A stretch of 64,000 bases of DNA from Flavobacterium sp. KMS (GCF_000813005.1 NZ_JSYP01000005.1:1-64000), one strand, 5' to 3'. Positions 35,524-44,643 are shown, counted from the stretch's first letter. A program made the numbers and translations. The notes: generated from the sequence alone by a model not told the origin.

Positions 35524-36387
35524 ATGCCAACAAAACATAAAATAAGTATTCCTGAGCCTTGCCACGAAAACTGGGATAAAATGACGCCTGCCGAAAATGG
35601 TCGTTTTTGCATTAGCTGCTCTAAAACTGTAGTTGATTTCACAAGAATGTTACCTGATGAAGTGCAGCATTTTTTTATTGCAAATAAAAACAAAAGTGTT
35701 TGCGGAAGATTCAAAAACTCTCAATTAGAAAATGTAACAATTCAAATTCCAACTGAAGTTTTATACAAGCAGACTCAATATCATAAAATGTTTTTATTGG
35801 CTTTGTTTATTGCCATGGGTACAACATTGTTTAGTTGCCAAAATAAGAACGGAGACAAGCAAAAAATTGATAAAATAGAAGTTGTTAAAAATTCCTCAAC
35901 TGACCAAAGAGTTATGGTTGGCGATATTAAAGTTAGTGGAAATGAATCAACTCAGATTCCGCCTCCGCCTCCGCCAAAAATTAATCAGGTTAAATTTGTA
36001 AAGCCAGTTCCTATAAGTCACAGTAAAACCACTAAAGGTAAAACTCAATCTTCAAAGCAAATTAAAGAAGACGATTCTGTATTTACTACTGGTGCGGTAA
36101 TACATATAAATGCAGAATTTCCTGGAGGTATTGACCCATTTTATACCTTTTTTGCTAATGAATTTAAAATGCCAGAAAATACAGATACCAAAAATCTCAA
36201 AATTAGAATCTCCTTTGCAGTAGAAAAAAACGGAACTTTATCATATCTTGAATCAGTACCAGCAATTGATAAAGCAATAGAGGACGAAATCATTAGAGTT
36301 TTAAGTTTATCACCAAAATGGGAGCCGGGAGAATCTAATGGAAAAAAAATAAGAATGCAATATTCCTTACCAATTGTATTGGAATGA
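35524..36387 (+). CDS. TonB-like energy transducer with Cys-containing N-terminal domain
   Basis: A 287-residue protein. The N-terminal ~62 residues are a small cytoplasmic domain with Cys13-His14, Cys29, Cys32 and Cys60 ('IPEPCHENWDKMTPAENGRF'), likely a metal- or redox-binding knuckle. A transmembrane helix lies at about 89-104 ('MFLLALFIAMGTTLFSC'). A Pro stretch (IPPPPPPKIN) and a Lys/Thr/Ser linker cross the periplasm. The last ~95 residues resemble a TonB C-terminal domain ('FPGGIDPFYTFFANEFKMPE', 'IRISFAVEKNGTLSYLESVP', ending 'KIRMQYSLPIVLE'). It probably couples proton-motive force to an outer membrane receptor. Confidence 0.8.
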   Translation: MPTKHKISIPEPCHENWDKMTPAENGRFCISCSKTVVDFTRMLPDEVQHFFIANKNKSVCGRFKNSQLENVTIQIPTEVLYKQTQYHKMFLLALFIAMGTTLFSCQNKNGDKQKIDKIEVVKNSSTDQRVMVGDIKVSGNESTQIPPPPPPKINQVKFVKPVPISHSKTTKGKTQSSKQIKEDDSVFTTGAVIHINAEFPGGIDPFYTFFANEFKMPENTDTKNLKIRISFAVEKNGTLSYLESVPAIDKAIEDEIIRVLSLSPKWEPGESNGKKIRMQYSLPIVLE

Positions 36388-36439
36388 GATCTCAGGTAAA
36401 ATTTAAATTTAAAACCGTAAATTTGCTTTTTACCTTACA

Positions 36440-38221
36440 ATGAAAAGCAATTTACTTCCCAACATATACAATCCCGCCGATTTACGCTTACTTCCCGAAG
36501 CGCAACTTCCTCAAGTTGCTCAGGAATTACGTGATTTTATTATTGATATTGTTTCTGTAAAAGAAGGCCATTTGGGCGCAAGTCTAGGTGTTACCGAACT
36601 TACTATTGCTTTGCATTATGTATTTAATACTCCCGATGATTTATTGGTTTGGGATGTAGGACATCAGGCTTACGGACATAAAATCCTAACCGAAAGAAGA
36701 GAAAATTTTCATACCAATCGTCAGCTTAACGGGATTTCTGGTTTCCCAAAAAGAGCCGAAAGTAACTATGACACTTTTGGCGTAGGCCATTCTTCTACTT
36801 CTATTTCGGCAGCATTAGGAATGGCAATTGCTTCTAACTTAAAAGGTGATTTCGACAAACATCATATAGCTGTAATTGGCGATGCTTCGATTGCATCGGG
36901 AATGGCTTTTGAAGGTTTAAATCATGCCGGAGTGACCGATGCTAATTTATTGGTAATCTTAAACGACAACGCAATCGGGATTGACCCAAGTGTAGGTGCC
37001 CTTAAAAAATATCTCACTGCTGTAAAAGAAGGAAAAAATCCGAAGAAGAATAACATGATTAAATCATTGAATTTTGATTATTCGGGTCCAATTGATGGTC
37101 ATGATATTTTTGCTTTAATAAAAGAATTAAAACGTTTAAAAAATATAAAAGGTCCTAAATTCCTGCATATTGTAACTACCAAAGGAAAAGGATTACAACA
37201 AGCCGAAGAAAATCAGGTTCAATATCACGCTCCTGGAAAATTTAATGCTTCGACTGGAGAAATCATTCCTAAGATAGAAGACAACCTTCCGCCAAAATAC
37301 CAGGATGTATTTGGTTTAACCATTTTGGATTTAGCTCAAAAGAACGAAAAAATTGTTGGTATTACTCCTGCAATGCCATCTGGAAGTTCGCTTAAATTTA
37401 TGATGGATGCTTTCCCAAAACGAGCCTTTGATGTTGGTATTGCCGAACAACATGCGGTAACGCTTGCAGCAGGAATGGCAACTCAGGGAATGATTGTTTT
37501 TTGCAATATATATTCAACTTTTTTGCAACGCGCATACGACCAAGTGATACACGATGTAGCTTTACAAGATTTACCAGTTATCTTTTGTCTGGACAGAGCT
37601 GGCTTGGTTGGAGAAGATGGAGCAACACATCATGGCGTTTTTGATATTGCTTATTTACGTTGTATTCCTAATCTAATAATTTACGCTCCCCTTAACGAGA
37701 TAGCTTTACAAAACATTTTATATACTGCTCAACTGGGATTAGACCATCCCATCGCAATTCGATATCCTAGAGGTCGCGGCGTTATTACAGATTGGCAAAA
37801 AAATTATTTTAAGAATTATGCTACAATCGAAATTGGAGCTGCAACTTGCCTTAAAGATGGTAGTAAAACCGCAGTTTTATCTACTGGAACTATTGGGAAC
37901 AACGTAATAACTGCACTAGCAAATATTGGCAATCCAAATACTATTGCTCATTACGACTTTCCTTTCATTAAACCATTAGATAACAAACTACTACATTCTA
38001 TTTTCAGTAAATACTCATCCATAATTACTATAGAAGATGGTGCTATAAATGGTGGTTTTGGAACTGCTATTTTAGAATTTTCGGCATTACATAATTACAA
38101 CACTAAAATACAAATACTAGGAATTCCAGACACATTTATTGAGCATGGAACTGTTACCGAATTGCAACAATTATGCAATATTGACGTTAAAAGTTTAGAA
38201 AATCTTTTTTCTGTTGGTTAA
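36440..38221 (+). CDS. dxs: 1-deoxy-D-xylulose-5-phosphate synthase
   Basis: A 593-residue thiamine-diphosphate enzyme that joins pyruvate and glyceraldehyde-3-phosphate in the MEP isoprenoid pathway. The ThDP motif begins 'GDASIASGMAFEGLNHAG' and ends with NDN. The catalytic Glu lies in 'GIAEQHAVTLAAGMA', and 'LDRAGLVGEDGATHHGVFDI' is family-diagnostic. Slightly shorter than the E. coli enzyme, as usual in Bacteroidetes. The DUF3078 gene follows closely. Confidence 0.97.
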   Translation: MKSNLLPNIYNPADLRLLPEAQLPQVAQELRDFIIDIVSVKEGHLGASLGVTELTIALHYVFNTPDDLLVWDVGHQAYGHKILTERRENFHTNRQLNGISGFPKRAESNYDTFGVGHSSTSISAALGMAIASNLKGDFDKHHIAVIGDASIASGMAFEGLNHAGVTDANLLVILNDNAIGIDPSVGALKKYLTAVKEGKNPKKNNMIKSLNFDYSGPIDGHDIFALIKELKRLKNIKGPKFLHIVTTKGKGLQQAEENQVQYHAPGKFNASTGEIIPKIEDNLPPKYQDVFGLTILDLAQKNEKIVGITPAMPSGSSLKFMMDAFPKRAFDVGIAEQHAVTLAAGMATQGMIVFCNIYSTFLQRAYDQVIHDVALQDLPVIFCLDRAGLVGEDGATHHGVFDIAYLRCIPNLIIYAPLNEIALQNILYTAQLGLDHPIAIRYPRGRGVITDWQKNYFKNYATIEIGAATCLKDGSKTAVLSTGTIGNNVITALANIGNPNTIAHYDFPFIKPLDNKLLHSIFSKYSSIITIEDGAINGGFGTAILEFSALHNYNTKIQILGIPDTFIEHGTVTELQQLCNIDVKSLENLFSVG

Positions 38222-38259
38222 AAATAATTATTTTGCGGACCCAAACAAAAAATGCCATA

Positions 38260-39255
38260 ATGAAATTATTCCGTTTATCTATTTTAGTACTTCTTATATT
38301 TTGTTCTTCTAAAAATTTCGCTCAGAATTCTAAAATTCAGACGCAATTGGTACCTGAAATTCAAACTCAATTAGAAGACACTACATCTAATTGGACTAAA
38401 AAAAATAAATTAGGTTTTGATCTTACTCAAATTGCATTTGTTAACTGGAGTGCCGGGGGTACTAGTTCTATCTCTGGACTTTTTAAAGGGGAATTTTCGA
38501 GAACATATACTCATGGTAACCATAAGTGGGCAAATGAACTTCTTTTAAAATATGGTTTAAACAAACAAGACGGTATTGAATTAAGAAAAACCGATGATGC
38601 TTTCCTGTTTAACTCTACTTATGGTTTCAGAAAAGATACACTTTCAAACTGGTATTATTCGGCTAAATTTAATTTCAACTCTCAATTTACAAATGGTTAT
38701 TCTTATCCAAATACAGATAACCCGATTTCGAAACCTTTTGCCCCTGCATATGTATTCTTAGGAGCTGGAGCTGAAAACGCAAATAAAGAAAAGAATCGTA
38801 CTTTTTATTTCTCACCTGTTACGCTAAAGACCACTTTGGTTCTAGATCAGGTCTTAGCAAATCAAGGAGCTTTTGGTGTTAAAAAGGCAGTTTACGCACC
38901 AGATCCACTAGATCCTAATACACAAATTCTGATTGAAAAGGGAGAAAAAATAAAAGCGGAGTTTGGTATTTTATTAACTGGTTATACTAAAAACGAAATC
39001 TTCAAAAATATGTTTTTTGAAAACCGTCTTAGCCTTTATACCGATTACCTAAATCGATTTGGAAATATCGATATCGACTATGCGACTCGTTTAGACTTAG
39101 TTGTAAACGAATATGTCAAAGCAAACGTTGGTGTACATTTTGTTTATGATGACGACATCAAATCTAAAAAGGAAATTAATGGGGAGCAAGTTACAGAAGG
39201 TCCAAAGGCACAACTAAAACAAGTCCTGGGAGTTGGTGTAGTATATGCCTTTTAG
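38260..39255 (+). CDS. DUF3078 domain-containing exported protein
   Basis: A 331-residue protein from the ATG at 38260; the frame extends nine codons further up to a TTG, but this ATG directly precedes the signal peptide (MKLFRLSILVLLIFCSSKNF). The mature part fits DUF3078: 'TKKNKLGFDLTQIAFVNWSA' with 'GGTSSISGLFKGEF' near the N-terminus, and alternating amphipathic strands ending 'QVLGVGVVYAF', whose terminal Phe is typical of outer membrane barrels. Function unknown. It is probably co-transcribed with dxs. Confidence 0.85.
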   Translation: MKLFRLSILVLLIFCSSKNFAQNSKIQTQLVPEIQTQLEDTTSNWTKKNKLGFDLTQIAFVNWSAGGTSSISGLFKGEFSRTYTHGNHKWANELLLKYGLNKQDGIELRKTDDAFLFNSTYGFRKDTLSNWYYSAKFNFNSQFTNGYSYPNTDNPISKPFAPAYVFLGAGAENANKEKNRTFYFSPVTLKTTLVLDQVLANQGAFGVKKAVYAPDPLDPNTQILIEKGEKIKAEFGILLTGYTKNEIFKNMFFENRLSLYTDYLNRFGNIDIDYATRLDLVVNEYVKANVGVHFVYDDDIKSKKEINGEQVTEGPKAQLKQVLGVGVVYAF

Positions 39256-39267
39256 ATAACTAATTTG

Positions 39268-40614
39268 TTACGTTGTTTTTCTTCCGTTTATAGTATCATA
39301 TAATTCCAATGCATTTCCATCGGTTAATAATGAAACGTAATGGCATATGTGCAGCAATCTTTCATACAAACCTTCTTTTTCTAAATGATGCTTTTCTGGC
39401 AACATTTTTAAAATCAAAGCATCATAGTTAGATGCTTTTCCGTCGTATTTATTATTAAAAGCTGTTATAAATTTATCTAGTAGTGTTTGGATAATCTGAT
39501 ACCCTACTATTTCTTTTTCGATTACTTCACGGCTCTGATAGATATTCTGAACACTAAGGTTTATTATATCATCCATTTGTGCTTTGTACTGGCTTTTATC
39601 CATTAATGCAAACGGAAATTTACCTGCAAGAATAGCTTCTTCGTTATCAACAAAAACCTTAACAGCATCGTTTATCAAACTTCCAATTGCTAGTGCACGC
39701 AAATAACTAATACGATCTTCTTTGGTAGTAAGTGTTTTATATTTGGCAACACCTATATTATCTTTTACCAATTTAATCAGATATTCTAAAGCATAATCCT
39801 CAGAAACAAGCCCAAGATTTATCCCATCTTCAAAGTCAATAATAGTATAGCAAATATCATCTGCTGCTTCGACTAAATAAGCTAAAGGATGTCTTTCAAA
39901 ACCAATATCATTACCCGATTTATTAGGTAACATTCCCATATCGACAGCTACTTTATTAAAAAAGTCTTTATCGGTCTGGAAGAAACCATATTTTTTATCG
40001 GCTATATTTTTGGTTGGTTTTTTAGGCAAACTCTCTTTTGGGTATTTCATGAAAGCTCCTAATGTAGCGTACGAAATACGAAGTCCTCCTTCTATTCCCG
40101 GACGACTTGCTGTAAGTACTGAAAAACCATTGGCATTACCTTCAAAATCTATTAGATCCTGCCATTCTTTATCCGATAAATGTTCTTTGTATTGTTGACC
40201 GTTTCCTATCGAGAAATATTCTCCAATAGCTTTTTCTCCCGAATGTCCAAATGGTGGATTCCCGATATCGTGTGCCAATGATGCAGCAGCAACAATAGCC
40301 CCAAAATCGTTCATGTGATATCCGTGAACTTCTTTTAAATAAGGGTATTTTTCGATGATTTTTTTTCCTACCAAACGTCCTAACGAACGTCCTACTACCG
40401 AAACTTCTAAACTATGCGTTAATCTCGTATGCACGAAATCTGTTTTAGAAAGCGGAATTACTTGTGTTTTATCTTGTAAACTTCTAAAAGCCGCCGAAAA
40501 TATAATTCGGTCATAATCTACTTCAAATCCTAATCGCGTATCATCTTGTTCTACACGTAATCTTTTGCTAGTATCGCCTTGGCGTTTTAGTGATAAAAGT
40601 TGTTCCCAGTTCAT
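39268..40614 (-). CDS. dgt: dGTP triphosphohydrolase (dGTPase)
   Basis: A 448-residue HD-domain enzyme that hydrolyses dGTP to deoxyguanosine and triphosphate. The HD motif is 'RLTHSLEVSVVGRSLGR' followed by 'AASLAHDIGNPPFGHSGE'. 'HPLAYLVEAADDICYTIIDF' carries later metal-site residues. The start is taken at the ATG at 40614 (MNWEQLLSL), because a -7 element TATCTTTG lies at 40639-40646 and overlaps the longer frame. Converges with the DUF3078 gene with a 12-base gap. Confidence 0.93.
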   Translation of the reverse strand: MNWEQLLSLKRQGDTSKRLRVEQDDTRLGFEVDYDRIIFSAAFRSLQDKTQVIPLSKTDFVHTRLTHSLEVSVVGRSLGRLVGKKIIEKYPYLKEVHGYHMNDFGAIVAAASLAHDIGNPPFGHSGEKAIGEYFSIGNGQQYKEHLSDKEWQDLIDFEGNANGFSVLTASRPGIEGGLRISYATLGAFMKYPKESLPKKPTKNIADKKYGFFQTDKDFFNKVAVDMGMLPNKSGNDIGFERHPLAYLVEAADDICYTIIDFEDGINLGLVSEDYALEYLIKLVKDNIGVAKYKTLTTKEDRISYLRALAIGSLINDAVKVFVDNEEAILAGKFPFALMDKSQYKAQMDDIINLSVQNIYQSREVIEKEIVGYQIIQTLLDKFITAFNNKYDGKASNYDALILKMLPEKHHLEKEGLYERLLHICHYVSLLTDGNALELYDTINGRKTT

Positions 40615-40638
40615 TATTCTTATTTCCAAATTTGTTTT

Positions 40639-40646
40639 CAAAGATA
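40639..40646 (-). promoter_or_regulatory. -7 element of dgt
   Basis: TATCTTTG on the minus strand, 24 bases before the chosen ATG, matches TAnnTTTG and helps choose that start. Confidence 0.5.
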
Positions 40647-40770
40647 CAGAAATAGATGCATTTTGAAGATAAAGATGAAGTAGTAAAATTAAATTAAAAA
40701 CAAAAATCTAACTTCCTTTTTAATTTTTAATTAAATTTTAACGACATTTACAAAAACTAAGACATTAAAA

Positions 40771-41715
40771 ATGTACAACACAATTCCAGACCAATTAAGA
40801 AAATTAGCGATAGAAAATGTATTTAGCACTAATACTTACAGAAATTGTTGGCAAACTTGGCAACCAGAGATAATAAGACTTTTAGGAAATAACTATACCG
40901 AAAATGAAATTTTAAACATTGGGGATCATTTATCTAATATCTTTAGATCAACAGGTGGAGGAGGGAGAGGCCAAGGAGAATTATCCGCAAGCGGAACCGC
41001 ATGGGAGTCTTTGGTTTGTTGGTATATTAACCTTTGTACAATTGGAAGCCGAGTTGTTGCTATTAAAAAAATGAGTATTGTACCAAAAGCAATACAAGAT
41101 GCAATAACCGTAAATTATGGTAATTTTGCTTGTAACACCGAATCTGATATTACTATAATTGTTTTTCCTGATTTAGTAGAATACAATACAGACATAAATC
41201 AATTAAATATTTTAAACAATCTTGGCAATCAAATCCAACCAATTGTAAGGAATAAATTTAATCTGAAGATTACAAACCATTTAGCTGAAAGAGATTTCAA
41301 TCAATTTGAAATTGGAATTATACAATGTAAAACTAATTGGAATGACAATGCTCAGATTCCAATGTTATGGGACATGATTTATTCAGCTGGAGGCTTTCGA
41401 GGAAGAAACATCACAATTGGAAGAAATGGTTACAATATTCAAAATGCCCAAAGTTTTAGTTATTCTTTTGTAACAGTTCCTTCAAATCAAAATACCATAT
41501 ACAACCCCAATGGAGTAGCTGTAAAAAGGGTTACAAATTTATCTGGAGGAAATTACTGGGGAAACCCAAGCGTTCAAAATGTTGCAAAATCGCTAAAAGA
41601 AATTTTCACAAATAATTTTCAGACAGGTTCAAGAACTGGGTTAAGAACTGATATTCGAACAGCAATTCCTGAACTGACTACAAATAATTCATTAGCATAT
41701 TTTGGCCTTTATTGA
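40771..41715 (+). CDS. Putative type II restriction endonuclease (PD-(D/E)xK, possibly BsaWI-like)
   Basis: A 314-residue soluble protein convergent with a C5-cytosine methyltransferase gene, the usual sign of a type II restriction enzyme. 'SASGTAWESLVCWYINLC' holds a conserved-looking Glu79. 'NTESDITII' (Asp126) and 'GIIQCKTNWNDNAQIPML' (Gln185, Lys187) fit a PD-(D/E)xK core in which the middle acidic residue is Gln. I recall similar 'CKTNWNDNAQIPMLWD' segments from the BsaWI-like family (WCCGGW), but the specificity is not established. The stop codon overlaps the end of the methyltransferase gene by seven bases. Confidence 0.7.
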   Translation: MYNTIPDQLRKLAIENVFSTNTYRNCWQTWQPEIIRLLGNNYTENEILNIGDHLSNIFRSTGGGGRGQGELSASGTAWESLVCWYINLCTIGSRVVAIKKMSIVPKAIQDAITVNYGNFACNTESDITIIVFPDLVEYNTDINQLNILNNLGNQIQPIVRNKFNLKITNHLAERDFNQFEIGIIQCKTNWNDNAQIPMLWDMIYSAGGFRGRNITIGRNGYNIQNAQSFSYSFVTVPSNQNTIYNPNGVAVKRVTNLSGGNYWGNPSVQNVAKSLKEIFTNNFQTGSRTGLRTDIRTAIPELTTNNSLAYFGLY

Positions 41716-43934
41716 ATATTCTTTAAGATCTCAAGAGCTACCGCTCTAGCCATTAAAGGAGGCACTGCATTACCAACTAACGTAAATTGCGGAACTTCAA
41801 ACTTACGTTTACTACCACCTGTTGATCTCTTTCCTTGAAAAACAAAAGAATCATCAAAAGACTGAAGTCTTGCCATTTCACGTACCGTCAAAGCTCTTGG
41901 ATTAGAATAATGAATATAATCGTCTGCAATTGTCATAATTGTAGAACTCTGACCGTCGGGCTTTAAAACAGTATAGCTCCTTTTATCAGAATCCAATCCA
42001 ATTTCTTTAAGATTTGATTTGGCAGATTCATAATTTCCTGATTTTAAAATAACATCTAATCTATTAATTACATCTTGATTTTGCTTACTTGTTTTATGAT
42101 TTTGTAAAGGCGCTACTAGATGAGCCAATGTATTTTCCAATTCTTCAAAATTCTTCACATAAAAAGGATTTTTTGCATTTAGAAAACGACTACTCAAACG
42201 TCCCTTTTTAGACCATTCAGAATAAGTCAATCCATCATCTTCATTTGGTTTACCATCAATGTTCCTTTTTCGAATTAACGCTTCCATTTTCTTAGTCGAT
42301 CCATTATATTTTGCTTTCAAATCGATATTTTCATAATTATATCTTTCATCATCATTTCCAATAAAATCTAAATCAGAAATAGCTTCAAACACGTTAACTC
42401 TTTCAGTACTTTTTACTGTTGCAGGAACATCATTTATAAGTTTCTGATCTTTTCTACAGCCTATAAACAAAACTCTCTCACGGTTCTGCGGAACACCATA
42501 ATCTGATGCTAAAGCAACAAATGGTTGTTCAATATTATAGAGTCTAATTTTTGATAAAATTTCTTGAAATTCTTTTTCTTTATTTACGGCTAGAGCAAAA
42601 TCATTCAAACCATTCACACATTCATCAAAAGTGTAATCGAAAATTTCAAGAGCAACAATTATTTGTTTAACATCTTCTAAAAAAACCTTATTCGGCTTTA
42701 AATTATTGAAAGCTAAATGAATTTTTTCAATAATTGTTTCCGATTCGATCGAAGTTAAAAAAGAATCAAAATCATCTGCGAAAAAATCATTATCTAAATT
42801 AGTGAATGCTTTTTCATTAATTACTTTTTTCCTAATATACTCAAGTTCTTTAACTCTCTTCAATAAATTAAAACCATGACGAATCGTACTAATATTTTTA
42901 TCAGTTTTACTTGTCTTATAATCTACAATTTTAGGCGTCAGAAGTCTAAATTTATTCTCCAAGTTATTGATATAATTATTTTTCAAAACATCTAATTCTT
43001 TATCTATAACTTTCTCAAATTGTAAACGTAAATTATAACACTCTAAAATAAAAGCCCTCTCAGATTCTGTCTTTCTTAATTGCGCAATAAAATGGATTAG
43101 TTTATTAAATTCTTTTAAATCAACAATTGACCTAATTTCTTGTAAAATCATGTCTTTAATTTTACCTTGCTCTTTTGTCAAAATTCCCTTGACATTTTCC
43201 ATCACAAAATACTTAGGACGCAATTGTCTAATAACTTTTAAATAATGAGCAAACAAATCATCTTTTTTATCAAATTTTTTTCTCTTTCCTGCCAAACTAA
43301 AACTTTGACACGGAGGTCCACCACATACAATATCAATTTCTTTATCACCTATTTTTTTTAGGAAATTATCCAAAAAATCAGGCTCCGTAATATCTTGTTT
43401 TAAAAATTCTGCATCTAACCCTAACTGGTAATTATACCTTGCCAAATGTGTTAATTCACAATTTTCATTTATATCACTAGCTAATCTAAAATCATAATAT
43501 TTGTTTCCAAATTCAGCCTGAAGAAAACCTTCACTAAATCCGCCAGCTCCGGCAAACAAATCAACAAAAGTAATTTTAGATTTTGCTTCATACCCTGTTG
43601 CTGGTTCAGAAACTATATTAATATCTGTATTTTCCCTTCTACTATTTACAAGTGAACTTATTTTTTCTTTAATTTTCTTATCAGTAAAATTAGTATGAAT
43701 CTCATTTTCAAAATACTTCTCCACTTCTTCTTTTAGGAAATTCAAAAACTTATTAATTGATTTATATGAATAATCAGAATCCTTAACCAATTGATTAGTG
43801 TTATCCCAATCCTTTTTCATTATCTTTTCACCAGTTGCGACTTTAATCTGCAAATCTTTTTGGCGTATAACAAGATGTATAGGAAATCGTTTGCTTTTAT
43901 CAGCTTTATCAAGGTAGAATTTAACATTTATCAT
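41709..43934 (-). CDS. DNA (cytosine-5-)-methyltransferase with N-terminal integrase-arm-like domain
   Basis: A 741-residue modification enzyme. The C5-MTase motifs are all present: I 'VDLFAGAGGFSEGF' (124-137), IV 'GGPPCQSFS' with catalytic Cys209, VI 'ENV' at 246-248, VIII 'YGVPQNRERVLFIG' (479-492), IX 'RALTVREMARLQSF' (680-693), X 'QFTLVGNAVPPLMA' (716-729). Two oddities stand out. Residues 1-100 ('INVKFYLDKADKSKRFPIHL', 'LQIKVATGEKIMKKDWD') look like the arm-type DNA-binding domain of Bacteroidetes tyrosine integrases (Arm-DNA-bind_5), not a usual MTase part. And about 220 mostly helical residues sit between motifs VI and VIII. It protects sites cut by the convergent nuclease. Four-unit direct repeats precede its start. 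Confidence 0.92.
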   Translation of the reverse strand: MINVKFYLDKADKSKRFPIHLVIRQKDLQIKVATGEKIMKKDWDNTNQLVKDSDYSYKSINKFLNFLKEEVEKYFENEIHTNFTDKKIKEKISSLVNSRRENTDINIVSEPATGYEAKSKITFVDLFAGAGGFSEGFLQAEFGNKYYDFRLASDINENCELTHLARYNYQLGLDAEFLKQDITEPDFLDNFLKKIGDKEIDIVCGGPPCQSFSLAGKRKKFDKKDDLFAHYLKVIRQLRPKYFVMENVKGILTKEQGKIKDMILQEIRSIVDLKEFNKLIHFIAQLRKTESERAFILECYNLRLQFEKVIDKELDVLKNNYINNLENKFRLLTPKIVDYKTSKTDKNISTIRHGFNLLKRVKELEYIRKKVINEKAFTNLDNDFFADDFDSFLTSIESETIIEKIHLAFNNLKPNKVFLEDVKQIIVALEIFDYTFDECVNGLNDFALAVNKEKEFQEILSKIRLYNIEQPFVALASDYGVPQNRERVLFIGCRKDQKLINDVPATVKSTERVNVFEAISDLDFIGNDDERYNYENIDLKAKYNGSTKKMEALIRKRNIDGKPNEDDGLTYSEWSKKGRLSSRFLNAKNPFYVKNFEELENTLAHLVAPLQNHKTSKQNQDVINRLDVILKSGNYESAKSNLKEIGLDSDKRSYTVLKPDGQSSTIMTIADDYIHYSNPRALTVREMARLQSFDDSFVFQGKRSTGGSKRKFEVPQFTLVGNAVPPLMARAVALEILKNIQ

Positions 43935-43936
43935 TT

Positions 43937-43978
43937 TACGGACATTTTTACGGATACGGACAAATCTACGGACATTTT
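43937..43978 (-). repeat. Phased direct repeats directly before the methyltransferase start
   Basis: On the plus strand TACGGACATTTT (43937), TACGGA (43949), TACGGACAAATC (43955) and TACGGACATTTT (43967) follow head to tail, with unit starts 12, 6 and 12 bases apart. The array ends two bases before the ATG at 43934. It looks like an operator or iteron array and is the obvious candidate binding site for the gene's own N-terminal domain. Confidence 0.75.
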
Positions 43979-44030
43979 TTTAGAAAAAACATTTTTTTTT
44001 TATATCTTTTTAATCTATTGTATCCAAATA

Positions 44031-44492
44031 TTAAAACTTCAGCGCTGTACTATGTTTGATTTCGCCCATTACAAAAATACTGTTTGTATTCCCTATGTTT
44101 TCGATGGTAGATAATTTATTCATTACAAAATCCTGATAACTAGTCATATCCTGAACAAGGATTTTTAGCATAAAATCATAATCGCCCGCAATGTTATAAC
44201 ACTCTATAATTTCGGGAAGCGCAACAATATCTTTTACAAAATTGCTTCCTACGTTTTTCGCATGTTCTTTTAACCGAACGTTACAAAAAACAGTCATACC
44301 ACAATTCATTTTTTTCTTGTCTAGCAAAGCAACATATTTGGTAATATATCCGTCTCGTTCTAATCTTTTTATACGTTCGTAAACAGGCGTAACAGTCAGG
44401 AATAATTTGCTTGCTAGGTCTTTTGTATTGATATTTGAGTTCTCCTGAAGGTGTCTTAAGATCTCTAAATCGGTTTTATCTAAATTTTCCAT
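44031..44492 (-). CDS. Lrp/AsnC family transcriptional regulator
   Basis: A 153-residue feast/famine regulator. Residues 1-60 are the AsnC helix-turn-helix ('LDKTDLEILRHLQENSNINT', 'LASKLFLTVTPVYERIKRLE', 'RDGYITKY'). Residues about 65-145 are the RAM ligand-binding domain ('IIECYNIAGDYDFMLKILVQ'). It is divergent from metE with a 156-base gap, so it may control metE and respond to an amino acid such as methionine; that link is inferred from position. Confidence 0.93.
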   Translation of the reverse strand: MENLDKTDLEILRHLQENSNINTKDLASKLFLTVTPVYERIKRLERDGYITKYVALLDKKKMNCGMTVFCNVRLKEHAKNVGSNFVKDIVALPEIIECYNIAGDYDFMLKILVQDMTSYQDFVMNKLSTIENIGNTNSIFVMGEIKHSTALKF

Positions 44493-44616
44493 AGTAATTT
44501 TTACGGCTAGAGTTCGCTTAAGGAGATTTAATCAGTATTATAATCTTCAAAAACGAACTAATTAAAGTTTATTTACTTAAATAAAAGTCAAATATAAGTT
44601 TTAAAATCCAATGCAA

Positions 44617-44643
44617 TAAATTTGTTCAGTAAAAAATACTGAA
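44617..44643 (+). promoter_or_regulatory. -7 element and dyad in the metE leader
   Basis: TAAATTTG (44617-44624) matches TAnnTTTG. Immediately after it TTCAGTA / TACTGAA form a 7-bp inverted repeat with a 5-base gap (44625-44643) that would span the transcription start, six bases before the ATG. It could be an operator for the divergent Lrp-type regulator or a small hairpin in the leader. Confidence 0.5.

Noticed and set aside
43937..43978. CRISPR-like array
   Set aside because: Repeats are only 12 bases with no spacers of constant length; they are better seen as an operator array.
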